Shown piece after piece: positions 1 through 5,146 of a DNA stretch of 7,843 nt. Every line of letters starts with the position of its first letter. The first letter of the stretch is position 1. This stretch comes from Prevotella sp. UBA7594 (GTDB lineage: Bacteria > Bacteroidota > Bacteroidia > Bacteroidales > Bacteroidaceae). The translations under genes and the position numbers were made by a program. Where the stretch lies: the NCBI GenBank assembly GCA_002490315.1, contig DLKG01000052.1, positions 15,322 to 23,164 on the forward strand, read 5' to 3'. The notes under the pieces were generated by a model. It was not told where the DNA came from, ran no database searches, and saw nothing but the letters and a program-made list of their open reading frames with translations.

Positions 1-10
1 CAAGCCTCAT
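1..10 (-). CDS. possible start of a further downstream gene (partial)
   Basis: On the minus strand an ATG occurs at positions 10-8, 20 bp after the PorT stop codon, and reads Met-Arg-Leu before the window ends. The A-rich stretch just before it would suit a Bacteroidota leader. With only three codons visible, this is a guess that the operon continues past the edge; it could equally be chance. Confidence 0.2.
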
Positions 11-30
11 TGCTTTTTTGTCCGAGCTGA

Positions 31-771
31 TTACTCAAAGTAGAAACTAAGCACTATCATCTTTGCCTTGGCCTCCTTCACGCTCTGCGTGAACTTTATC
101 CTACTGCGGTCGCGCAGTTCGCCGGCGTGTTTCATGTCGAGAGCGTTGCCGAGCCCATAAACGAACTTCAGTTCGGGACGTAGCTTGAAGAACGGCAGAT
201 AGAAATCGCAGCCCACACCAACCTCTATCGACGTGGAGTAGCGCTTGAGCTTCAGAATGTCGTCGCTCTTTCCTGTAAGGTTGAGCATCGGCGAGACGCC
301 CGCCATAAGATAAGGACGATGGTTGTTGAAGCGCGGTGCGGCGAAAATCAGGTCGACCGGAACGGCTATGTACGCAGTCTTCATGTCCTGCCTACTCTCC
401 TGCGGCTTCCCGTTCTCGTCGAGCGCCTTGAGGTCGTGGAAGACGAAATGTCGCGCTCCGAAGTACATCATCGGCGCCACTCGCAGTTGGAAATGCGTCG
501 ACAGACGCAGTTCGCCAAGCACTCCGACATTGATGCCGGGGTCCCAGCGGCTTTGGTCGGCAGTGACGAGCGTCTCCGCAGAGCCTTCATCGGTGACAAT
601 GGTCTGCGCTCCCGCCATCGTCAGTTCCATGTCCTGCATATGAGTGCCCACAACCACGCCGAAGTGGAATGGCCGCAAGTCGGTGTAGGGGCGATTCTGA
701 ACGGTGCGGTCCTGCGCCTCGGCAACGATGGCGAGAAGACAGGCGAGGAAAATTGATAAGGCTTTTTTCAT
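31..771 (-). CDS. porT: PorT-like outer-membrane beta-barrel protein (type IX secretion)
   Basis: The 246-residue product starts with a typical signal peptide (basic MKK, hydrophobic residues 4-16, likely cleavage AEA|QD after residue 19). It then has alternating strands and ends in an aromatic C-terminus (LSFYFE), as outer-membrane barrels do. The segment YTDLRPFHFGVVVGTHMQDM (29-48), the block PYLMAGVSPMLNLTGKSDD (153-171) and the length match the PorT family, which in Porphyromonas gingivalis is required for type IX secretion of gingipains. The family assignment is from recognition. A generic porin-family or outer-membrane beta-barrel annotation is the main alternative. The start ATG overlaps the gldH stop (ATGA, 768-771), which implies translational coupling. 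GldH is also tied to the gliding/T9SS machinery, which supports the assignment. No terminator is visible in the 30 bp left downstream. Confidence 0.8.
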   Translation of the reverse strand: MKKALSIFLACLLAIVAEAQDRTVQNRPYTDLRPFHFGVVVGTHMQDMELTMAGAQTIVTDEGSAETLVTADQSRWDPGINVGVLGELRLSTHFQLRVAPMMYFGARHFVFHDLKALDENGKPQESRQDMKTAYIAVPVDLIFAAPRFNNHRPYLMAGVSPMLNLTGKSDDILKLKRYSTSIEVGVGCDFYLPFFKLRPELKFVYGLGNALDMKHAGELRDRSRIKFTQSVKEAKAKMIVLSFYFE

Positions 772-1244
772 TGCACTTTTTTGAGAGTTATGCCGACATC
801 AGAGATGCCGGGCAGGATTTCGCGCTTCATGTCGTGGCGCACAAGCACGTGGATGGAGTCGCCCGAATGTAGCTCCACCCTACCAATTGGGAACTCATAC
901 TGATGATAGCTGATGCCCTTGCCTACGGAATTGCCGCGGTCATCGGTCAGACGGCAGTTGACAGTGTCGGTCAACACACGGTCGGATGGATAGACATGCT
1001 GCTCAACGATGAGCGTGATGGCGGTGAAGGGATATTCGCCTGTGGTGCGAAGTCCCAGCGTAGCGTCGTAAACGGCAGTGGTGTCAAGTGGCGAGATGCA
1101 GAAGGAGAGCGTGTCGTTCTTCTCCCAGCCCGCCACAGGCGTGCTTTGATAGCTGTCGTAGACGGTGGGGCCATTGCATGAAGAGAGAGTCACGGCAGAC
1201 GCCAAGACTACCGACAAGAGGCTGAAGCATATAATCTTTTTCAT
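768..1244 (-). CDS. gldH: gliding motility lipoprotein GldH
   Basis: The 158-residue product is a lipoprotein: MKK, a hydrophobic core, then the lipobox LSSC with Cys23 as the lipidated residue. After Cys23 comes NGPTVYDSYQ, with no acidic lipoprotein export signal of the kind that sends lipoproteins to the cell surface, so a periplasm-facing position is likely. Family hallmarks are a Trp near residue 40, the YPF segment (71-73) followed by a beta-rich domain, and the C-terminal block LPGISDVGITLKK (144-156). Length is normal for GldH (about 155-165). In Flavobacterium johnsoniae GldH is needed for gliding; Prevotella-type organisms do not glide but keep the gene, presumably for secretion or envelope functions. 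I chose the ATG at 1244-1242, giving MKK; the reading frame also opens at a TTG two codons upstream (1250), which is less likely. The stop overlaps the porT start by 4 bp. No consensus Bacteroidota promoter was found in the 274-bp gap upstream. Confidence 0.88.
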   Translation of the reverse strand: MKKIICFSLLSVVLASAVTLSSCNGPTVYDSYQSTPVAGWEKNDTLSFCISPLDTTAVYDATLGLRTTGEYPFTAITLIVEQHVYPSDRVLTDTVNCRLTDDRGNSVGKGISYHQYEFPIGRVELHSGDSIHVLVRHDMKREILPGISDVGITLKKVQ

Positions 1245-1277
1245 ACGCAAATGCTCTAATTGATATGAGAACTGAGG

Positions 1278-1464
1278 TTTCGCAAATGGGTAATTTATAG
1301 AAATTAAAGAAGTTAGAGAAGTTAAAGCCGTATGCTTTATGCTAAATATTCAACAAAAAAGCTTTTGGCTATCGCCTGGTTCTACCGCTTGCCTAAGCAA
1401 TAACTTCTAACGACCCAAGGGAGTGATAACTTCTTTAAATTCTATAACTTCTGAACTTGCGAAA
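1278..1464. repeat. long imperfect inverted repeat in the ricT-gldH gap (MITE-like or palindromic intergenic element)
   Basis: Two 38-nt arms (1278-1315 and 1427-1464) are inverted copies. The outer 8 bases are perfect (TTTCGCAA at 1278-1285 against TTGCGAAA at 1457-1464). A 9-bp poorly matched segment follows at the same place in each arm. The inner 21 bases (1295-1315 against 1427-1447) match at 20 of 21. The arms enclose 111 bp with no open reading frame of note. AAGTTA/TAACTT words recur inside (1310-1325, 1401-1408, 1427-1432, 1446-1450). This could be a non-autonomous miniature transposable element, a dispersed palindromic repeat, or an RNA-folding element between two operon genes. No convincing target-site duplication was seen; a TGAG at 1273-1276 and 1467-1470 is too short to weigh. 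The gap 1245-1518 otherwise holds nothing recognisable. Confidence 0.6.
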
Positions 1465-1474
1465 GTTGAGTGAG

Positions 1475-1501
1475 AAGAAAGTCAAAAGTATTGGCTTTCT
1501 T
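1475..1501 (-). terminator. weak hairpin just downstream of ricT
   Basis: AAGAAAG (1475-1481) can pair with CTTTCTT (1495-1501), starting 18 bp past the ricT stop, with a pyrimidine-rich 3' side on the minus transcript. The stem is only 7 A/T-rich base pairs and there is no clean U-tract, so this may be a weak terminator, an RNA-processing site or chance. The adjacent inverted repeat could contribute. Confidence 0.28.
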
Positions 1502-1518
1502 TTTGCCCCACCCCATTA

Positions 1519-2856
1519 TTATTCCTTCGAGGCGTTGCCAGGCTTCTGCGGCTGTGCAGGCTTCTGCGGCTGTGCAGGCTTCTGCGGCTGTGCAGGCTTC
1601 TGCGGCTGGCGTGCATTCTTGTTGCCTTGCGGACGCTGCTGGCGCTGACGGTTGTTGCGGTTCTCGCCCTTGCTTTCGTTGCGGTTCTCGCCCTTGCTTT
1701 CGTTGCGGTTCTCGCCCTTGTTCTCGTTGCGGTTCTCGTCCTTAGCCTTATTCTTTGGCGACTTTTTCTTTTTCTTGCGCGCACGGTCGAATCGGCTGAT
1801 GTCGGCATCAGCGAGAAGATCGGCAGGCCGTGCAGCCTCCCTCACCTTACCGTTCTCCGTGAGCGACTCCGGCTTCTCGCCACGCTTGTTCATCTCAATG
1901 ATAGCGCGAGCGCGCTCGGCAGAGATAGTCTCAAGATTGGCAGCCACGCCCTTGTCGGTGGAGTAAGTGACGGTGCCGGCGAGAATGTCCGACTTGAAGA
2001 GGAAGTAGTCGCTGTCGAGAGTCTGCAGCACGATGTCGCGTGCCGGCATCTTGCGGCTCGCCTCCACGTAGTCGTCCACCTCGTAGTTGAGGCAGCATTT
2101 CAGTTTGGCGCACATTCCGGCAAGTTTCTGCGGATTGAGCGAGATGTCCTGTATACGTGCGGCATTGGTGCTTACGCTGACGAAATTCTTCATCCATGTG
2201 GCGCAGCACAACTCGCGTCCGCAGGGGCCTGTGCCGCCTATGCGTCCTGCCTCCTGACGCGCTCCTATCTGCTTCATCTCAATGCGCACGTGGAAAGTGT
2301 CGGCAAGCACCTTGATGAGTTGTCGGAAGTCGACGCGCTCGTCGGCGATGTAGTAGAAGATGGCCTTGTTGCCGTCGCCCTGATACTCAACGTCGCCGAT
2401 TTTCATCTGCAGACCGAGGTCCTTGGCAATCTGTCGGCTCTGTATCATCGTGTCGTACTCGCGGCTCTTCGCCTCGCGGTACTTGTCCATGTCGACGGGC
2501 TTGGCGATGCGGTACACACGCTTGATGTCGTCAGCCGACTTGAGGTTGGCCTTCTTCAGTTGCAGCTTGACGAGGCGTCCCGTGAGCGTTACGGTTCCGA
2601 TGTCGTGGCCAGGACTTGCCTCCACAGCCACGATGTCGCCCTTGCGCAGGTCGAGATGATTTACATTGTGATAGTAGCCCTTGCGCGTGTTCTTGAACTG
2701 CACCTCGACGAGGTCGGTGTCCTCCTCGTTGCCCGGCACGTCGTAGAGCCAGTCGTAGGTGTTGAGCTGCATGTTCTGCCTTCCGCAGGCGCAGTGGCAG
2801 AGCCCGCGGTCGGTGTCGCGGGATATCTTGAATTGCATATCCTTGAAATCTTTCAT
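1519..2856 (-). CDS. ricT: RicT/PSP1-domain protein (YaaT family) with repetitive C-terminal tail
   Basis: The 445-residue protein has the RicT (YaaT, PSP1) core. The PSP1 region holds the conserved cysteine blocks GGTGPCGRELCCATW (207-221; Cys212, 217, 218) and MCAKLKCCLNYEVDDY (248-263; Cys249, 254, 255). In Bacillus subtilis RicT works with RicA and RicF in an iron-sulfur-containing complex that affects RNA maturation by RNase Y and development; the partner set in Bacteroidota is unclear. An extra N-terminal cluster CHCAC (20-24) may add ligands. From about residue 359 the protein becomes a low-complexity basic tail: KKKKK (361-365), ENRNESKG-type repeats (374-400) and QPQKPA repeats (417-439), encoded by DNA tandem repeats. 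The tail is probably disordered and could contact RNA (inference). Start taken at Met1, 15 bp after holB; Met7 is an in-frame alternative. It sits between the replication gene holB and the envelope pair gldH-porT. Confidence 0.93.
   Translation of the reverse strand: MKDFKDMQFKISRDTDRGLCHCACGRQNMQLNTYDWLYDVPGNEEDTDLVEVQFKNTRKGYYHNVNHLDLRKGDIVAVEASPGHDIGTVTLTGRLVKLQLKKANLKSADDIKRVYRIAKPVDMDKYREAKSREYDTMIQSRQIAKDLGLQMKIGDVEYQGDGNKAIFYYIADERVDFRQLIKVLADTFHVRIEMKQIGARQEAGRIGGTGPCGRELCCATWMKNFVSVSTNAARIQDISLNPQKLAGMCAKLKCCLNYEVDDYVEASRKMPARDIVLQTLDSDYFLFKSDILAGTVTYSTDKGVAANLETISAERARAIIEMNKRGEKPESLTENGKVREAARPADLLADADISRFDRARKKKKKSPKNKAKDENRNENKGENRNESKGENRNESKGENRNNRQRQQRPQGNKNARQPQKPAQPQKPAQPQKPAQPQKPGNASKE
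1541..1608. repeat. 18-bp coding tandem repeat, 3.8 copies (ricT tail)
   Basis: The unit GGCTTCTGCGGCTGTGCA repeats without mismatch at 1541, 1559 and 1577, followed by a 14-base partial copy at 1595. On the coding strand it encodes Gln-Pro-Gln-Lys-Pro-Ala. The length is a multiple of three, so gain or loss of units keeps the frame. The perfect identity suggests recent expansion or slippage. Confidence 0.95.
1657..1740. repeat. 24-bp coding tandem repeat, 3.5 copies (ricT tail)
   Basis: Copies start at 1657, 1681 and 1705, with a 12-base partial copy at 1729. The first two are identical; the third differs at two bases. The unit encodes Glu-Asn-Arg-Asn-Glu-Ser-Lys-Gly (Glu-Asn-Lys-Gly ending in the third). 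It preserves frame like the neighbouring 18-bp array but is a different unit. Confidence 0.93.
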
Positions 2857-2871
2857 TTGCTTTATGTAGGG

Positions 2872-3975
2872 TTATTTTTTTCTTGTTATGAGAATGATGG
2901 TTTGCATGGCGATGTCGAAGAACACCATTTTGGAGTTGGCGTTTTGCCCGATGTCGCGTCTCGCCCGCTGAAACATCTCGGCGAGTTCGATGACGTTGCG
3001 TTCATGTATGAAGGGGGCGAAGCGCTGCGCGAACTGTTCCTCCTTTGCCGTCATGTAGACAAGTTGCGGGATACGGAAGTTGTAGAAGAAGTTCTCGCGC
3101 ACCATCCGCAAGAAATAGTCGAGCAGTCGCTTTTGCTTCTCGCGTCCGAACGCCGCGACGCTCTCGCTCCATTTCTTGAGTTCCTTGACGCGCTTGGCAT
3201 AGGCGAGGCGCATGAGCATCGTGAAGAAGTCGAAGAAGAGGCTGTTCTCGTTGCCTGCCTGCAGCTCGCCGAGCGCCTTTAGCCACGAGCCTCCTGCGAG
3301 TCGTGCTATGCGGTGGGCACTGTCGTCGTCGATGCCGCGGCGTTCGACAAGGGCCTGCTGTATGTCGTCGTCGCTGATGCGCTTGAAGTCGAAGCGCTGC
3401 GTGCGGCTGCGTATGGTTTCGAGAAGCTGTTCGGGCTGCTCGCTGACGAGGATGAAGACGGTTTGCTGCGGCGGCTCCTCAAGGAGTTTGAGGATTTTGT
3501 TGGCAGCAGTGGCGTTCATCTTTTCCGGCAGCCACATCAGGCACACCTTGTAGCCTCCCTGCGACGCCTTTATGTGGAGCTTGCGCGAGAGCGCGTCGCT
3601 CTCTCCGCCCGTGATGAGGGCTTGCTGGTTTTCGGCTCCGATGGCTGTTAGCCATTGCTCTAAACTGAAATAAGGGCCGTCGCTGAGCAGCATCTCTCGC
3701 CATTCTTTGGCGAAGTCGGTGCTGACGGGCTGATGGTCGGACCCCATCGACGAAGTTTTTATCGTGGGGTAGGAGAAATGCAGGTCGGGATGGTTCCATT
3801 GCTTGAGCAGATGGCTGTCGCCGAGCAGGCGTGAGGCGAAGGCGAGTGCCAGCGCCATCTTGCCGCAACCCGTCGGGCCGCAGAAGAGCATAGCGTGGGG
3901 CACGCGGTTCTCACTTATCATCTTCACGAGGGCTTCCTTTGCCTCGTGCTGGCCTATTACTTCGTCGAATGTCAT
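2872..3975 (-). CDS. holB: DNA polymerase III clamp-loader subunit delta'
   Basis: The 367-residue protein is the delta' subunit of the replicative clamp loader, an AAA+ family member that helps open and place the sliding clamp. The N-terminus FDEVIGQHEAKEALVKMI (3-20) and VPHAMLFCGPTGCGKMALA (25-43) carries a full P-loop (GPTGCGKM, 33-40). KMNATAANKILKLLEEPP (152-169) is the signature that follows the Walker B region. TIRSRTQRF (188-196) is the arginine-finger/sensor block, here SRT rather than the SRC of many homologues. The zinc-binding cysteines found in DnaX and in many delta' proteins are absent between the P-loop and residue 70; NHPDLHFSYP (61-70) fits Bacteroidota delta'. An intact P-loop does not prove ATPase activity, since delta' is often inactive. 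The start ATG lies 27 bp after metF; 15 bp separate its stop from ricT, so co-transcription is likely. Confidence 0.93.
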   Translation of the reverse strand: MTFDEVIGQHEAKEALVKMISENRVPHAMLFCGPTGCGKMALALAFASRLLGDSHLLKQWNHPDLHFSYPTIKTSSMGSDHQPVSTDFAKEWREMLLSDGPYFSLEQWLTAIGAENQQALITGGESDALSRKLHIKASQGGYKVCLMWLPEKMNATAANKILKLLEEPPQQTVFILVSEQPEQLLETIRSRTQRFDFKRISDDDIQQALVERRGIDDDSAHRIARLAGGSWLKALGELQAGNENSLFFDFFTMLMRLAYAKRVKELKKWSESVAAFGREKQKRLLDYFLRMVRENFFYNFRIPQLVYMTAKEEQFAQRFAPFIHERNVIELAEMFQRARRDIGQNANSKMVFFDIAMQTIILITRKK

Positions 3976-4002
3976 ATTGGAGTTACGAATTTCGAGTTAA
4001 CA

Positions 4003-4956
4003 TTAAAGCAGTCGCTTTGCCACTTCGCGCACGGAATCTACGGCGGAGACAGTGTAGAAATGAATGTTGCGCACGCCGTGTTCGTAGAGCTCGCGACACT
4101 GCTCCGTAGCCCATTCCACGCCGAGCTGGCGTGCGTCGTCGTCGCTTTGGCACTTCACAGCCTGCTCAGCGAGCTCCTGCGGAAAGTCGCAACGGAAAAC
4201 GCGCGGCACGACGGTGAGCTGCGACAGTTTGGCGAGGGGCTTTATGCCGGGGATGATGGGAATGGTGATGCCCATTTGGCGTGCCTTCTCCACGAAGCGG
4301 AAGTACTTGCGGTTGTCGTAGAAGAGCTGTGTGACGGCGTATTCCGCCCCCATGTCCTGCTTCTGCTTGAGATACTGCATGTCCATGTCGAGATTGAGTG
4401 CCTCCTCGTGCTTCTCTGGATAGCATGCCACGCCGTAATGGAACTTGGCGCCGGGATTTTTTATCGGCGTTCCGTCGAAGAATTCGCCGGCGTTGAAGCG
4501 GTTGACCTGTGCGATGAGGTCGGTGGTGTGGGCGTGTCCGCCCGGCGTCGGGATGAAGCGGCTGTCCTCGCGTGCCTTGTCGCCGCGCAGTAGGAGCAGA
4601 TTCTCTATGCCGAGAAACTGCAGGTCGATCAGTTCATACTCGATGTCCTCGGCTGTCGCCCCGCTGCATATCACGTGGGGAATGACCGGAATGCCAAACT
4701 TGTTCTGTATGGCAGCGGCTATTGCCACCGTGCCGGGACGGCGGCGCACGGAGAGGCGCTCATACTGCCCGTTGTCGAGCTCGCGGTAGACATACTCGCT
4801 GTGGTGTGTCGTTATGTTGATGTAAGCGGGATTAAACTCCCTGAACTTTTCTATCGTGGAGAAGAGGCGGTCGGTGCCCGTGCCCTTCAGCGGCGGCAAC
4901 ACCTCGAAAGAGAAGTGCTTCTCGCTGCTGTCGGTGAGTATTTCCTTTATGTCCAT
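4003..4956 (-). CDS. metF: methylenetetrahydrofolate reductase [NAD(P)H]
   Basis: The 317-residue cytosolic flavoprotein reduces 5,10-methylene-THF to 5-methyl-THF, the methyl donor for methionine synthesis. Motifs seen: FSFEVLPP (16-22) with the conserved Glu18 (equivalent to the catalytic Glu of E. coli FEFFPP); HVICSGATAEDIEYEL (94-109); GIENLLLLRGD (116-126) with the flavin/folate-region LRGD; FHYGVACYPEKH (172-183); and TQLFYDN (209-215), where the Gln contacts folate in the family. IPIIPGIKPL (232-241) closes the barrel signature. Length is normal for bacterial MetF. It is the first gene of the minus-strand run, followed by holB after 27 bp, and is divergent from the GH125 gene with a 190-bp shared upstream region. 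The window shows no riboswitch-like structure upstream, so any methionine-linked control would have to be protein-based. Confidence 0.97.
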   Translation of the reverse strand: MDIKEILTDSSEKHFSFEVLPPLKGTGTDRLFSTIEKFREFNPAYINITTHHSEYVYRELDNGQYERLSVRRRPGTVAIAAAIQNKFGIPVIPHVICSGATAEDIEYELIDLQFLGIENLLLLRGDKAREDSRFIPTPGGHAHTTDLIAQVNRFNAGEFFDGTPIKNPGAKFHYGVACYPEKHEEALNLDMDMQYLKQKQDMGAEYAVTQLFYDNRKYFRFVEKARQMGITIPIIPGIKPLAKLSQLTVVPRVFRCDFPQELAEQAVKCQSDDDARQLGVEWATEQCRELYEHGVRNIHFYTVSAVDSVREVAKRLL

Positions 4957-5006
4957 GTTTTCTTTATGTCTATATATAATGTGTGGCTGTTTCGCCGCAA
5001 CTTATG

Positions 5007-5041
5007 CAAAGTTACTACAAAGTTACGGATTTTTTCGCAAA
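5007..5041 (-). promoter_or_regulatory. candidate metF-operon promoter, imperfect
   Basis: On the minus strand TAACTTTG (a TAnnTTTG -7 box) occurs twice, at 5014-5007 and 5025-5018, as part of a direct 9-bp repeat CAAAGTTAC. A TTTG suited to the -33 position lies at 5041-5038. Spacing to the first box is 23 nt, longer than the 19-21 usual in Bacteroidota; spacing to the second is only 12. The boxes lie 50-70 bp upstream of the metF start. Position is right but the geometry is off, so confidence is limited. Confidence 0.42.
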
Positions 5042-5065
5042 AAAGCCCGATATGTTTGGCTTTTT
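5040..5065. promoter_or_regulatory. operator-like inverted repeat between divergent promoters
   Basis: AAAAAGCC (5040-5047) and GGCTTTTT (5058-5065) are perfect inverted arms around a 10-bp centre. The A-tract can also pair with the preceding T6 (5030-5035, T6-CGC-A6). The arms overlap the -33 TTTG of the GH125 promoter (5055-5058) and the candidate -33 of metF (5038-5041). It resembles a bidirectional terminator by shape, but its location among promoter elements makes a protein-binding site more likely (inference). Confidence 0.5.
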
Positions 5066-5086
5066 GACCCTTATTTGCTAATTTTG
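5055..5086 (+). promoter_or_regulatory. Bacteroidota-type promoter of the GH125 gene
   Basis: TTTG at 5055-5058 is followed after exactly 20 bp by TAATTTTG at 5079-5086, matching the TTTG-N19-21-TAnnTTTG consensus of the primary Bacteroidota sigma factor. Transcription would begin near 5091-5095, giving a leader of about 50-55 nt before the ATG at 5147. No Shine-Dalgarno sequence is seen; the leader ends in an A/C-rich stretch. Confidence 0.78.
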
Positions 5087-5094
5087 CTATCAAT

Positions 5095-5109
5095 AGCCCT
5101 GTGAGGGCT
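5095..5109 (+). promoter_or_regulatory. hairpin at the predicted 5' end of the GH125 mRNA
   Basis: AGCCCT-GTG-AGGGCT is a perfect 6-bp stem with a 3-nt loop. It begins 9 bp after the -7 box, so it would form the very 5' end of the leader. It could protect the transcript from decay or act as an operator in DNA form. Confidence 0.5.
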
Positions 5110-5146
5110 CACCACCTTTTAACTCAGCACACACACAACAACAATC

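Noticed and set aside
1245..1250. TTG start for gldH two codons upstream (and likewise 7615-7620 for the secreted protein)
   Set aside because: In both cases an ATG two codons later gives the standard MKK or MKN signal-peptide start, and neither TTG has supporting upstream sequence.
1627..3282. A 551-codon open frame on the plus strand
   Set aside because: It lies antisense to ricT and holB, both with clear family motifs. Its translation is low-complexity Leu/Val/Ala/His/Glu typical of the opposite strand of GC-biased codons, with no recognisable domain.
4957..5039. A SAM or cobalamin riboswitch upstream of metF
   Set aside because: The stretch is short and A/T-rich, without the conserved boxes or multi-stem layout of either class. 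Only promoter-like words and small palindromes are seen.
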